Assembly: GCF_000196655.1 (NCBI RefSeq) | Contig: NC_014253.1 | Coordinates: 434,001 to 498,000 of the forward strand | Direction: 5' to 3' | Source: Methanohalobium evestigatum Z-7303 | GTDB lineage: Archaea > Halobacteriota > Methanosarcinia > Methanosarcinales > Methanosarcinaceae | Length of the DNA stretch: 64,000 nt | Shown: piece by piece, positions 54,227 through 63,870 of the stretch | How the letters are laid out: each line of letters opens with the position of its first letter | Numbering within the stretch: position 1 is the stretch's first letter | The notes under the pieces: generated by a model | What the model saw: the letters and a program-made list of their open reading frames with translations, nothing else | Database searches by the model: none | What the model was told of the DNA's origin: nothing | Made by a program: the position numbers and the translations under genes

Positions 54227-54868
54227 TTATTCAGCTTTTTCTGCAAAAGCAAGATTACCGCTTATACGGTTTATTTTAACTTTTACATTCTGACCTTTTG
54301 CAGCACCAGGTACAAATATGGTGAATTTATCAAGTTTTGCAATTCCATCGCCCTTGGAACCTACTGCGGTGATTTGAACATCATAAACTTTGCCTTCTTC
54401 GACCGCTACCGTTGGTGTCGTACCAGAAGATGCCTTTTTCTTTTTAATCGGACGATGTGCACCACATGCCAGACATTTCATTACCAGTACCCTGTCAACT
54501 TTTTCCAATTGGGTATCTGGTCGTCCACATTCTGTGCACAATACATATTCATTCAGGTAGGAATCAAGGTTTGATTTTATCAATTCTTTGGGAAATCTAC
54601 CCTGGAATACAGCTCTACTTCCTTCTATCTTACCTGCAGTACCAAGTTCACGGTTTAGATATTTTAAAACATGTTCAGGGTCTCGATTTAGTACATCCAC
54701 AATGTTTCCAAAATTGTCTAAAATTGTAGTTTTCCCTTCTTGTAATACCTTAGGTTCTGGAATTGTAAAACGGTCGTCTGAAGTTTCCATTTCTGGCATT
54801 TTTTCCATTGCACGATCCAGAAGGGAATCATAATCGTTATAATCTACTTCTATGTTAATCACCCTCAC
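54227..54868 (-). CDS. Translation initiation factor aIF2 beta with TRAM domain
   Basis: A 213-residue fusion. Residues 1-138 are aIF2-beta: [31 protein letters not shown], then the zinc ribbon LCTECGRP...KCLACGAH. Residues 150-213 are a TRAM RNA-binding domain ([16 protein letters not shown]). It joins the aIF2 complex that brings initiator tRNA to the ribosome. The start is unclear: GTG 54868 and GTG 54862 overlap the ribosome-binding-like GAGGGTGAT, which is well placed for an ATA at 54853. Confidence 0.93.
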   Translation of the reverse strand: MRVINIEVDYNDYDSLLDRAMEKMPEMETSDDRFTIPEPKVLQEGKTTILDNFGNIVDVLNRDPEHVLKYLNRELGTAGKIEGSRAVFQGRFPKELIKSNLDSYLNEYVLCTECGRPDTQLEKVDRVLVMKCLACGAHRPIKKKKASSGTTPTVAVEEGKVYDVQITAVGSKGDGIAKLDKFTIFVPGAAKGQNVKVKINRISGNLAFAEKAE

Positions 54869-54946
54869 TCTTTGATTTTGTTGTATTTATATATGATATC
54901 TGTAATTTAAAACGTTTGGTCAAAGAAAAATTAAAAAATGTAGGGA

Positions 54947-55465
54947 TTATTCTACCAGTTTCCATCCCTGATCGACAACAATTCTGAATGGTGTTGGTAT
55001 TTTTTGACCTGCTCTCCAGAGTGCGTCCTTTGCAGCTCCAAAATCATCCTTGTTCACAGATGCTGTAAATACTTTTTGACCTGCGGAAACACGGGCTGCT
55101 GTACCTACATTTTTACCAAATGCCTGCCTCATACCGCTTGAAACACGGTCTGCACCAGCACCAGTAGCCTGTTTATTTTCCCTTAGTACTTCATGTGGAT
55201 ATACTCTTACTTTAAGATGATATCCTGCACGCCCTGCTGCCTTCATTAATTTCCTGTTTGCAGAAACACGGGCTGATTCCAGAGCAGTATGACGTATATG
55301 ACAGTCTTCTTCAGCTATTAATGATAATTTTACAGGGAACTGTGCGGTTTTGTTGCCCATATCATAGTGGATTACCTGGCTGCCCGGTACACCACCCATA
55401 TATTCACGTCTTGTATATGAGCGTTTTTTTACATTCCTATACATGCTTGCTGGTTTTCGTGCCAT
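54947..55465 (-). CDS. rpl10e: Ribosomal protein L10e (uL16)
   Basis: A 172-residue archaeal L10e with [20 protein letters not shown] at the start, the central [40 protein letters not shown] and a C-terminal Trp-rich end. Normal length. AAGGAGG lies about 9 bases before the ATG. It belongs to the large subunit near the peptidyl-transferase centre. Confidence 0.97.
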   Translation of the reverse strand: MARKPASMYRNVKKRSYTRREYMGGVPGSQVIHYDMGNKTAQFPVKLSLIAEEDCHIRHTALESARVSANRKLMKAAGRAGYHLKVRVYPHEVLRENKQATGAGADRVSSGMRQAFGKNVGTAARVSAGQKVFTASVNKDDFGAAKDALWRAGQKIPTPFRIVVDQGWKLVE

Positions 55466-55628
55466 AAAATTAAGCCTCCTTGATAATTAAGATTAAATTG
55501 AAAAATTCTTCTAATTTGGATTTACTTCGCCTTACTATGCGATACACCTATATGTATCTATTGATAACTTAACCTGAAAACATTTGTAATATATAAAATT
55601 CCCTGTTATGTCAGGGTTTATAAATCTT

Positions 55629-56699
55629 TCATCCATAATGGTAACAATATGCTGAAATTAACCCGAAACATCCGGTAAGCATCATGTTTCCAAATGGTGC
55701 AGCAAAATGTAATTTATCCCACAACTTTGGATGTTTATCATACTCATCCAGATTTTGAATCATTTCCCGTCTTGGACCTGTAACCATCACAGATTTGATG
55801 TTATCAAAACCAATTTTTCTGTTTATGTAACATCCATGACCTTTATCATTAAATATTTCTTCAAAAGCAAGGTCGCCCTCTGAAAGCCTTATTATATAAT
55901 CCTGTAATCGGTAAGATGTTAGTTGGGATGTATGATGTTCAAATAATGCTACAACTTTGTTATCAATAACAAGAGCTCCAAGTGTGTGCCCGTTTCCTAT
56001 GTTTACTACTACTGAAGGTTGATATGAACTGGAATCTTTTAACGAACCAAAAATAGCAGCTGGTCCAGTATCCATAAAAACCGATTGTGTTCCTCCGATT
56101 ATACGCGATGTATCCACCAGACGTGTCAGGTACGGGGGTATATCCTTATTTTTATAGGAAAATTGCTCAATGCCGCCACCTTCTCGAATCGCGTTTTCAA
56201 AATGTTTAAACCTGTAAACACGATTACTTGATTCGGGTGAATATCCATGATCCTGGACAGCTACCGCAAAATTTGACGGTGCGGTTATACCAAACTGATA
56301 ATAAGCGTTTTTTATCGCGTCTAAAGTCAAATCCTGCAGATTTATACGCTGTAAATTTTCAGGAAGTGATTTCAATTCATGTTCATCAATTATTTTAACA
56401 CCCATAGAACGAATTTTATCAGGATTATCATGGATGGTTAGTGCAGCATTTTCTGTAGCATAAACATTTAATCCCTTTTTCAGATGGTCTTTAACTGCTT
56501 TGGTGGAAGGACCTCCACCCATAATGTATCCTGTAAGCACTATATCTATTCCCTGTGATGTTGCCTTACGGATTTTATCTGCAACCATTACTGTAGGAGA
56601 CGGCATTATCATTACAGGGCTGTTTTCCATACCTTTTTCAGTATCATACAAAAGGATGTCCTGTGTACCAGTACCTACATCTATTGAAAGTATCTGCAT
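55629..56699 (-). CDS. DUF1786 family protein
   Basis: A 356-residue protein of the archaeal DUF1786 family. It starts QILSIDVGTGTQDILLYD, a phosphate-1-like motif of the actin/Hsp70/sugar kinase fold, and later has VFMDTGPAAIFG and VVVNIGNGHTLGALV. An ATP-dependent or hydantoinase-like function is possible; none is proven. It is divergent from moaB. Confidence 0.8.
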   Translation of the reverse strand: MQILSIDVGTGTQDILLYDTEKGMENSPVMIMPSPTVMVADKIRKATSQGIDIVLTGYIMGGGPSTKAVKDHLKKGLNVYATENAALTIHDNPDKIRSMGVKIIDEHELKSLPENLQRINLQDLTLDAIKNAYYQFGITAPSNFAVAVQDHGYSPESSNRVYRFKHFENAIREGGGIEQFSYKNKDIPPYLTRLVDTSRIIGGTQSVFMDTGPAAIFGSLKDSSSYQPSVVVNIGNGHTLGALVIDNKVVALFEHHTSQLTSYRLQDYIIRLSEGDLAFEEIFNDKGHGCYINRKIGFDNIKSVMVTGPRREMIQNLDEYDKHPKLWDKLHFAAPFGNMMLTGCFGLISAYCYHYG

Positions 56700-56842
56700 A
56701 TTATTTTAACAAATGGAAAAGTTCGATTTATAAGTAATCCATACAGAAAATAGATTTATATCTTTGTTGGACACAAACAATTAAATAAATCATCGATAAT
56801 CTATAGATACTACTTAACCTAACAGATTAAAAAGCGTTTTCT

Positions 56843-57388
56843 ATGAATACAGATTCCAATTCTTCGCAGAGTCACAAAAGTGAAACTGTTAATACATATA
56901 ATTTTTCTTTAATCACGATATCCAGTTCAAGATATTACAAATATGGAGATGTGACAAATCCAGAAGAAGCTGATGATACATCAGGCAACACCATAAAAAA
57001 TATATTAACCACAAACGGACATAAGGTTATACATTACAAGCTTATAAATGATGATTTCACTGCTATACAAAATACGGTCAATTCAGCGGTTTACAGTAAT
57101 GCTGATATTGTGATTACAACAGGTGGTACAGGATTAACTTCACACGATGTTACTATTGAAGCCGTACAGCCACTTTTTGATAAAGAAATTCCCGGATTTG
57201 GAGAGCTTTTCAGGTTCAAAAGTTTAGAAGACATCGGCACATCAGTAATACTTACAAGAGCTACAGCCGGTGTTGTCAGAACTAAACCTGTTTTCTGCTT
57301 ACCAGGGTCTAACAATGCAGTACGTCTGGCTATAAGAGAAATTATTATTCCAGAAACAGACCATATAATCAAACATACGAAAGATTAA
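56843..57388 (+). CDS. moaB: MoaB/Mog-family molybdopterin protein
   Basis: A 181-residue protein of the MoaB/MogA family, which adenylylates molybdopterin before metal insertion. IVITTGGTGLTSHDVTIEAV is the family motif and PVFCLPGSNNAVRLA the C-terminal loop. The N-terminus has an extra 30 residues rich in Ser. Together with the moeA and moaD genes nearby it points to molybdenum or tungsten cofactor use, for example by formylmethanofuran dehydrogenase. Confidence 0.9.
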   Translation: MNTDSNSSQSHKSETVNTYNFSLITISSSRYYKYGDVTNPEEADDTSGNTIKNILTTNGHKVIHYKLINDDFTAIQNTVNSAVYSNADIVITTGGTGLTSHDVTIEAVQPLFDKEIPGFGELFRFKSLEDIGTSVILTRATAGVVRTKPVFCLPGSNNAVRLAIREIIIPETDHIIKHTKD

Positions 57389-57540
57389 ATAGGCAGTTTC
57401 AATAAATACAGATTAATAATATCTTAATTTAAGGACAATGGATATTAGATATATTTAAACCTAAATAATGTATCAATGCACCTTTGCATCTAATAAACTA
57501 ATTTCTGGATTCAATAACCATTACTATGAGGTATCCAAAC

Positions 57541-57801
57541 ATGGATAAAAAGCAATTATATAAACTAAAATCAGAGGCATCACAACTAAAACCAGTAATT
57601 CATATTGGAAAAAGCGGACTGACAGAACCAGTCATTGAAGAGTTGAAAAAACAAATAAAAGCCAACCGGCTTGTTAAAGTTAAAATTTTAAAAAGTACAT
57701 TCGAAAGTGAAGATACATTCCAATTCTCCCAGAAAATTGCTGATGCTACAAACACTACTCTCGTTGATGTAAGAGGAAACAATGTAGTACTTTACAGATA
57801 A
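57541..57801 (+). CDS. CRM-domain RNA-binding protein (YhbY-like)
   Basis: An 86-residue protein with LKPVIHIGKSGLTEPVIEEL (the CRM GxxG RNA-binding loop), LVKVKILKS and TLVDVRGNNVVLYR. In bacteria YhbY binds pre-50S ribosomes. ATG 57541 is chosen because ATGAGGT lies 8 bases upstream; the earlier ATG at 57526 overlaps that site. Confidence 0.92.
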   Translation: MDKKQLYKLKSEASQLKPVIHIGKSGLTEPVIEELKKQIKANRLVKVKILKSTFESEDTFQFSQKIADATNTTLVDVRGNNVVLYR

Positions 57802-57819
57802 TTACATTCATTTAATTAT

Positions 57820-58146
57820 TTAATGTAGGTTTTTGCTGTCTGATACTATTTCTATATCCTGTAAAGTCATAAGTGCACCAGGCAGCATTTCCTTAAGATG
57901 TGGTATTACATTTCTTACCTTTTCCTCATCGTCAATTACCTCTACTATAACTGGAAGGTCAACCCCCAGTCTTAAAACATTTGCTGTATGAATTTCATTA
58001 TGCGTACCGTATCCTTCAATACCATGTATAACAGTAGCTCCAGCAATTCCTGAGTCTTTCAAGTATTCCAATACAGCATCATGAGATGTTTTACCCTTGT
58101 ATGTATCACTCTGGTTCATATAAATTCGAAGGATTACCGAATTCAC
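57820..58146 (-). CDS. DUF190 family protein
   Basis: A 108-residue protein of the DUF190 group, which has a PII-like fold. VILRIYMNQSDTYKG, HDAVLEYLKDSGIAGATVIHG and IVEVIDDEEKV match the family. Members often lie next to fluoride exporters (CrcB) or bind ligands as small sensors; no such exporter is adjacent here. It converges on the CRM gene. Confidence 0.88.
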   Translation of the reverse strand: MNSVILRIYMNQSDTYKGKTSHDAVLEYLKDSGIAGATVIHGIEGYGTHNEIHTANVLRLGVDLPVIVEVIDDEEKVRNVIPHLKEMLPGALMTLQDIEIVSDSKNLH

Positions 58147-58269
58147 AATACAACCTCCCTACTAATACAGTATAGAATTTCATTTTAAATTAATTTAACC
58201 ATTATTACCTTTTTACTGATTTTAAGCATAGAGATTGTAATAAAAGTATAAAGTGAAAACAAAATAGTT

Positions 58270-59469
58270 TTACTCAATCAGGAAAATATCCACTTTCTCT
58301 CCTTTTTCATAACCCTCAATATTTTCTGGAACTATTACAAGACCATTTGATTTTGCAACTGAACTCAAAACTCCTGCACCAGAGGTCATAACAGGATGTG
58401 CAGTCGAACTGCCAAAATCTACTACAACTCTTGAAAAAGTCATATACCCCTCTTTTGAAGGTATTTTATCCGATAGTTCTGCCTTTACTGTTGCATCTGG
58501 TAAATCTGGAATATGTCCTATTTTTCTTAGTGCTGGACGAGCAAACATAAACAAACCTATAAATGCGGCAACAGGATAACCCGGAAGACAAACTACGGGA
58601 ACATTATCAATCATTCCCAATGCTATCGGTTTTCCGGGACTCATACTTACTCCATGAACAAGCACATTTCCGAGTGATTTCACTACATCAGGGACATGGT
58701 CTCTTTCTCCTACTGAAGTTCCTCCACAAAGTATTATTATATCCGATTCAAGCTGTGATTGAATGGCACTTATTATAAGCTCAGGATCATCCGAGACAAT
58801 GTCACAGTGTTCAGGTAAACCACCCCATTTTTCAACATATTTTGCTGTCATAAGACCATTGGTCTCGACCACTTTACCCGGTTGAAGTTGAGAACTGGAT
58901 GTTCTTGGTACAACTTCATTTCCGGTTGGTATAACTGACACATGCGGTTTTTTATATACTGTTACATTGTTTATTCCAAGGGATGCAAGAACCGCTAAAT
59001 CACATGGTCTCAACATGTGTCCATCAGTAAACACTGTATCGTTTTTTTCTATATCTTCTCCAATAATCCCCACATGTTTGTTTGGATGGACATGGGTTAG
59101 AATTTCAACCATATCCCCCACAGGAGTAGTGTCCTCAACCATTACAACCGCATCAGCTCCGTCCGGTATGCTGGAGCCTGTGTGAACCCGCACACATGTT
59201 CCTTCCACAACTTCTTCATCATCGATCTGCAACATTATCGGATTGTCTGGTGAAGCACCTACAGTGTCTGAAGAACGGACAGCGTAGCCATCCATTGCCG
59301 CACGTCTATAATGAGGTACATTTCTGTTTGCTGTTACAGAATCCGACAATATTCTTCCAGAACATTCATCAATAGATACCTGTTCTGTATTCTCAATTGA
59401 ATTAAAAGCATTCAAAAATATCTTTCTGGCTTGATTTACAGGTGTTCGTTCTTTAAAAAATCCGGTCAT
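58270..59469 (-). CDS. moeA: Molybdopterin molybdotransferase
   Basis: A 399-residue MoeA that inserts molybdate (or tungstate) into adenylylated molybdopterin. HYRRAAMDGYAVR, VRVHTGSSIPDGADAVVMVE, IILCGGTSVGERDHV, VSMSPGKPIALG and LPGYPVAAFI are all present. Normal length. It lies 60 bp downstream of a moaD-like gene on the same strand. Confidence 0.95.
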   Translation of the reverse strand: MTGFFKERTPVNQARKIFLNAFNSIENTEQVSIDECSGRILSDSVTANRNVPHYRRAAMDGYAVRSSDTVGASPDNPIMLQIDDEEVVEGTCVRVHTGSSIPDGADAVVMVEDTTPVGDMVEILTHVHPNKHVGIIGEDIEKNDTVFTDGHMLRPCDLAVLASLGINNVTVYKKPHVSVIPTGNEVVPRTSSSQLQPGKVVETNGLMTAKYVEKWGGLPEHCDIVSDDPELIISAIQSQLESDIIILCGGTSVGERDHVPDVVKSLGNVLVHGVSMSPGKPIALGMIDNVPVVCLPGYPVAAFIGLFMFARPALRKIGHIPDLPDATVKAELSDKIPSKEGYMTFSRVVVDFGSSTAHPVMTSGAGVLSSVAKSNGLVIVPENIEGYEKGEKVDIFLIE

Positions 59470-59528
59470 TATTAAATCCCAGTAAGTTTATCAATTCTGG
59501 TAAAACCTTTCAAGGCATCCTTTCTCTC

Positions 59529-59813
59529 TTAGCCCCCGGAAACAGGAGGTAGAATTGCTATTTCATCATAATCCTTAAGCTGGGTTGAGAGCCCTTCAAG
59601 GTGCTGAATATTTTCTCCATTTAACAATACATTTATGTATCCCTGAAGTTCGTCTTCATATTCTGGGTTTTCAAATATAAGCTCTTTTAACTGGGGATAT
59701 TGCTGACCCAACGAATTCAATATATCCGATACTATGTCTCCACTGATAGTTACTTCTGACACTCCAGCGTATTCACGAAGATTTGCAAACAGTTTTACTT
59801 TTACATCGACCAT
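59529..59813 (-). CDS. moaD: MoaD/ThiS-family sulfur carrier
   Basis: A 94-residue ubiquitin-like sulfur carrier. It begins VKVKLFANLREYAGVSEV and ends ILPPVSGG, where the terminal Gly-Gly is the point of thiocarboxylate formation. In archaea such proteins serve molybdopterin synthesis or tRNA thiolation. Placement upstream of moeA favours molybdopterin. ATG 59813. Confidence 0.9.
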   Translation of the reverse strand: MVDVKVKLFANLREYAGVSEVTISGDIVSDILNSLGQQYPQLKELIFENPEYEDELQGYINVLLNGENIQHLEGLSTQLKDYDEIAILPPVSGG

Positions 59814-59883
59814 GGATTAACCTATTAATTCAATATATTAATAATTTAATCCAATAAAGAGTTATTAAAAATTTAATAAAAAA

Positions 59884-59961
59884 TGGTGGGATAGAACGGA
59901 TTTGAACCGTTGTCCAAGCGTCCCAAACGCTCGAGGATCGTCCAGGCTACCCTACTATCCC
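59884..59961 (-). tRNA. tRNA-Pro (UGG)
   Basis: The minus strand folds as a full cloverleaf: acceptor GGGATAG/CTATCCC, D arm with AGCCTGG, anticodon stem GAGCG/CGCTT around loop TTTGGGA (anticodon TGG), T arm AACGG/CCGTT with loop TTCAAAT, discriminator A and an encoded CCA. No intron. No integrated element is attached to it. Confidence 0.95.
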
Positions 59962-60063
59962 GATATGATTTTTATCGCACGTTCCATTCTAATACTCATT
60001 CCCCTTAATATATTTAACTATTGTAAATGGCTACACATAGCTTAAATTTTTACCATGTAGGCA

Positions 60064-60621
60064 TCATTTCCAGCGGGCAAAAACTTCATTTTCAATACCT
60101 AAAAGATCAAGCGCTCTGCCAGACATTGTATTTAACAAATCTTCTATTGTCTGTGGATTTGAGTAAAAACCCGGGCATGCTGGAAGAATTGTAGCTCCGG
60201 ATTGGGTTGCTTTTAGCATATTTTCAATATGGATCTGGTTTAGTGGTGTTTCACGGGTCATGAGTACCAGACTACGCCTTTCTTTCATACATACATCCGC
60301 TGACCGAGTTAAAAGGTTATCAGTAATCCCATTTGCAACTGAACCCAAGGTTTTCATACTGCAGGGTGCTACAATCATACCTGCAAACCGGTGTGAACCA
60401 CTGGCAATAGGCGCAGTAAAATCTTTTTCGTTATAAGCTCTGGATGCCATATCCTCTATTTCAAGAACTGAGTACTCGGACTCTATACCAATCAGTTTTT
60501 TTGCTGATTCTGTAATAACAAGATGTGTAAATACATTATCCATACCAGACAATATCTCCACCAGACGGATGCCATAATGCACACCCGATGCACCACTAAT
60601 ACCAATTGCTATTTCTATCAA
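60064..60621 (-). CDS. ubiX: Flavin prenyltransferase
   Basis: A 185-residue UbiX that makes prenylated FMN for UbiD-type decarboxylases. IGISGASGVHYG (flavin binding), VITESAKKLIG, MIVAPCSMKTLGSVANGI and LMTRETPLNQIHIENM are diagnostic. In many archaea prenyl-FMN serves the UbiD-like step of the modified mevalonate pathway. It overlaps the upstream gene by 4 bases. Confidence 0.95.
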   Translation of the reverse strand: MIEIAIGISGASGVHYGIRLVEILSGMDNVFTHLVITESAKKLIGIESEYSVLEIEDMASRAYNEKDFTAPIASGSHRFAGMIVAPCSMKTLGSVANGITDNLLTRSADVCMKERRSLVLMTRETPLNQIHIENMLKATQSGATILPACPGFYSNPQTIEDLLNTMSGRALDLLGIENEVFARWK

Positions 60622-60983
60622 ACGTTTTCCTCCAGATACTTAATAAACCTATCAACTATAATATCTGATACCTCAACTATTTTGTTAATTTCCTCTCCTG
60701 TAATATCATCAAGATGTATGCCCGCCATGAAAACAGTTGTTCTGTGAGTGCAGGAACTGATTTTTCTTGCAGCCTCAAGTGCTATCCCTTCTTCCCGGTG
60801 TCCAGGTAATGAAATTACAGATGATGTAGAGATTCCTTTATTATCATCATATATGCCAACCGCAGCCGCACCGATATGTTCGCGACCTCCTTTTAGGGTT
60901 ACTATGTAATCTTCACCCATCAATTCCCATTCAAGAACAATTTCCGCTCTGCCTGCGGTTTCTGTAATTGTATTCAAAAACAC
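60618..60983 (-). CDS. LpdD-like prenylated-flavin chaperone/partner
   Basis: A 121-residue protein similar to the small subunit D (LpdD) of gallate decarboxylase systems, which binds or hands over prenyl-FMN. SLPGHREEGIALEAARKI and VFMAGIHLDDITGEEI are the recognisable stretches. Its 4-base overlap with ubiX supports a shared role. The assignment is from memory of the family and moderately sure. Confidence 0.7.
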   Translation of the reverse strand: MFLNTITETAGRAEIVLEWELMGEDYIVTLKGGREHIGAAAVGIYDDNKGISTSSVISLPGHREEGIALEAARKISSCTHRTTVFMAGIHLDDITGEEINKIVEVSDIIVDRFIKYLEENV

Positions 60984-60989
60984 ACCTTC

Positions 60990-62207
60990 TCAATACTCAG
61001 TTAGGCGATATTGTTTCATAGGTCGTTTTACTTCAAAAAACTCGCGTGCAACTCTACCTACTACATCACGGTATTCTTTTGGAGTATAAACACCCATTTT
61101 CCAATTATCTCTATGTGCCTGTTCAAGGGTTGCAACAACTTGGGATACATCATCCAGATACTGCATTTTGCTGTCGGTCCTAATTAACGCCTTCATTTCC
61201 TCAATTTCAGGTGTATTTGGTATATCAATCAGCACATACCTGCTGTCTATACCTGCTATATCTGCAATTTCTTTTTCAACCCTTTCAACATTATCCCTGT
61301 AGCGCAGAACATCTACTCCAAGTGACTGGAAACCTACTCTAAGTGCCCGCTTAAACAGTTTCCTCTCTTCAATACGTTTTCCAAGTTCACCCGCATATCC
61401 ATCATCAGAACGTACAATTTCAAAAAGGCTACCATCATCCATCTTGTTCAGTTCAAACGGAGACAAAATCCCTCTTTCTATAAGGTTTTGAATCGCTCTT
61501 ACATACATCGTTTCTGCAATTCTTGAGACATGATGATAATACACAGACGGGTACATCAAAAATCTGGACAACAACAATGATTCAGCAGCTTTTAAACCTC
61601 CCCACCTGACCACCAGTTTATTCCCAAAAATTTCCATCTCATGAATTAAGCGCTCATAATCCACCAGACCAAACGTCACTCCTGTATAATGTGCATCCCT
61701 TACAAGATAATCCATTCGGTCGACATCGATTTCGCTATTAAGTATTTGTCCAAGTGCAGTCTCACCCTTAATATGCTTTGCAACTGTTTCAGGATCGATA
61801 TCATGCTCTCGCAGAATGTTTGCTATTTCTTCTTTTTTGAGAACATCTCTAACATCGTCATGTTTTTTTCTGGTGTAGTATTTAACCGTACCCTCTGTTA
61901 CATGAGAATAAGGACCATGACCAATATCATGCAAAAGTGCTGCAGCTTTTAATCCATTTTTTTCATTGTCACTTATATTATCCAGCTGGTTCATCAGGAT
62001 AGTGGCAAGATGCATTACACCAAGCGAATGTTCAAAACGAGTATGGTTTGCACCCGGATAGACGAGTGAAGATAGACCCAGCTGTTTGATTCTTCTCAAC
62101 CGCTGCATGAGTGATGTATCTATCAGTTTCAGTGAGAGTTCATCCAGTTCAATGTATCCATGTACTGGGTCACGAATAACTTTCATATTTTTATAAATCG
62201 GTTTCAT
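60990..62207 (-). CDS. HD-domain phosphohydrolase
   Basis: A 405-residue HD-domain protein of the SAMHD1/dGTPase-like archaeal group. VIRDPVHGYIELDEL and QRLRRIKQLGLSSLVYPGA open the domain; the metal ligands are in TRFEHSLGVMHLA (His), LLHDIGHGPYSH (His-Asp) and the later SEIDVDRMDYLVRD (Asp). A dNTP triphosphohydrolase activity is likely. It is divergent from cofD with 47 bp between starts. Confidence 0.88.
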   Translation of the reverse strand: MKPIYKNMKVIRDPVHGYIELDELSLKLIDTSLMQRLRRIKQLGLSSLVYPGANHTRFEHSLGVMHLATILMNQLDNISDNEKNGLKAAALLHDIGHGPYSHVTEGTVKYYTRKKHDDVRDVLKKEEIANILREHDIDPETVAKHIKGETALGQILNSEIDVDRMDYLVRDAHYTGVTFGLVDYERLIHEMEIFGNKLVVRWGGLKAAESLLLSRFLMYPSVYYHHVSRIAETMYVRAIQNLIERGILSPFELNKMDDGSLFEIVRSDDGYAGELGKRIEERKLFKRALRVGFQSLGVDVLRYRDNVERVEKEIADIAGIDSRYVLIDIPNTPEIEEMKALIRTDSKMQYLDDVSQVVATLEQAHRDNWKMGVYTPKEYRDVVGRVAREFFEVKRPMKQYRLTEY

Positions 62208-62254
62208 TATATAATGGTGTTTTGATTATTGTTATAAAAACATAGAGGATTAGC

Positions 62255-63181
62255 ATGATTGTTCTATCAGGTGGTACTGGAACCCCAAAATTGCTGAACG
62301 GATTAAGAAATATTATACCTGAAGAGGACATTACAGTAGTGGTCAACACCGGCGAAGATATAAGAATATCAGGTAATCTGATATCTCCTGATGTGGACAC
62401 TGTATTGTACCTATTTTCCGATAAACTCGATACTGATAAATGGTGGGGTGTTGCAAATGATACATTTACAACACATGAGACAATGAAAACAAACGGATAT
62501 GATGAAGGCATGATGCTTGGAGATATCGACCGTGCAACCCATATCATGCGTTCGGAATACCTCCGAAATGGAGATATTCTGACTCAAGCCACATCCAAAC
62601 TTGCAAATAATTTTGGCATAAGAGCAAATATATTACCCATGTCTGATGACACTGCTACTACAATTATAAAAACACCTTCCGGAAACCTGCATTTTCAGGA
62701 TTTTTGGATAAAGGAGAAAGGTGAATTAGACGTTTACGATGTTTTTATAGATGGTATATCGAATGCATCTATCTCACCAGCCGTCCTTGATGCCTTTGAA
62801 AATGAAGATGAGGTATTAATCGGACCCAGTAATCCGATAACAAGCATTGGACCTATTCTTTCCCTACCGACAATGAAAGAAATACTAAAAGACAAGAAAG
62901 TTGTAGCTGTAAGCCCGATAATCGGTCATGAACCTGTTAGCGGTCCAATAGCAAAGCTTATGCATGCTAATGATATGGAAGTATCCTCTATAGGAGTAGC
63001 AAAATGTTACAAGGAATTCCTGAACGCTTTTATCATTGATAAAACCGACCATTTCAAAGAAACCGATTTTAAAAATGAAGGTATTGAATGCTATATCAAA
63101 TATGCCGATACCCTGATGAAGTCCACAGATATAAGCATCAATCTTGCAAAACAAATCAGGAAAATATTTGATGAAATCTGA
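62255..63181 (+). CDS. cofD: 2-phospho-L-lactate transferase
   Basis: A 308-residue CofD. It transfers the phospholactate (or enolpyruvate) moiety from its GDP-activated form to Fo to give F420-0 in coenzyme F420 synthesis. MIVLSGGTGTPKLLNGL, VVVNTGEDIRISG, DTVLYLF, GMMLGDIDRATH and GPSNPITSIGPILSL match the family. F420 is the central hydride carrier of methanogens. Confidence 0.95.
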   Translation: MIVLSGGTGTPKLLNGLRNIIPEEDITVVVNTGEDIRISGNLISPDVDTVLYLFSDKLDTDKWWGVANDTFTTHETMKTNGYDEGMMLGDIDRATHIMRSEYLRNGDILTQATSKLANNFGIRANILPMSDDTATTIIKTPSGNLHFQDFWIKEKGELDVYDVFIDGISNASISPAVLDAFENEDEVLIGPSNPITSIGPILSLPTMKEILKDKKVVAVSPIIGHEPVSGPIAKLMHANDMEVSSIGVAKCYKEFLNAFIIDKTDHFKETDFKNEGIECYIKYADTLMKSTDISINLAKQIRKIFDEI

Positions 63182-63281
63182 TACAAATAAATACAGTATA
63201 TCATGGATAAAAATATTTTAATAAAATTCCAATAATCCAAATTTACCCAGCAATAAATAAAAACTAAGGAAGGGATTCACG

Positions 63282-63866
63282 ATACTAAATCATATTAAAA
63301 ACAAAATCCGGAATTCATTTAAACCCATCGCAAAATCCTTACCGTTTTCCCCGAATTTATTAACCGTGATCGGTCTCGGTATAAGTATAATTGCAGCAGT
63401 AATGTTTGGTACCGGCAGAGTCTTTATAGGTGGAATACTTATCCTTTTAAACGGTTTCTTTGATATCCTTGATGGTGCAGTTGCAAGAGAGAACGGCTGG
63501 ATGACACCATTTGGTGGGTTACTGGATTCTGTCTGTGATAGATATGCAGACGCTATAATATTTATAGGCATCATATACGGTGCGATAGTCGGGAGCATAT
63601 CTGACCCAGTTTTATTAAACATACCACTGTGGTTGTGGTGTATTATAGCACTGATAAGTTCATATATTGTAAGTTATACCCGTGCACGTGCAGAAGCTGC
63701 CGGTGGAAAAGGCATGAACATTGGAATTGCTGAACGTCCAGAACGGATGATTATTCTTACCGCCGGTGCATTTGTCGGTTTGCTTGCGCCTGCCATTGCT
63801 GTGATTGTCATCCTTACCCATATTACGATAGCACAAAGACTTTTACACGCCAGAAATACACTGTGA
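63282..63866 (+). CDS. CDP-alcohol phosphatidyltransferase
   Basis: A membrane enzyme joining a CDP-lipid to an alcohol. DILDGAVAR...GGLLDSVCD fits the family signature DGxxARx8Gx3Dx3D exactly, near residue 65. Six membrane segments are seen. The conserved [10 protein letters not shown] lies before the first usual start (GTG 63366), so translation must begin earlier. The only candidates in frame after the purine-rich AAGGAAGGGA are ATA 63282 and ATT codons. The start given is ATA 63282 and is tentative. In Methanosarcinales members make archaetidyl-serine or -inositol-type lipids. Confidence 0.85.
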   Translation: MLNHIKNKIRNSFKPIAKSLPFSPNLLTVIGLGISIIAAVMFGTGRVFIGGILILLNGFFDILDGAVARENGWMTPFGGLLDSVCDRYADAIIFIGIIYGAIVGSISDPVLLNIPLWLWCIIALISSYIVSYTRARAEAAGGKGMNIGIAERPERMIILTAGAFVGLLAPAIAVIVILTHITIAQRLLHARNTL

Positions 63867-63870
63867 TACA

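Noticed and set aside
59884-59961. tRNA-Pro as possible integration site
   Set aside because: No integrase, no repeated tRNA 3' end and no accessory genes adjoin it.
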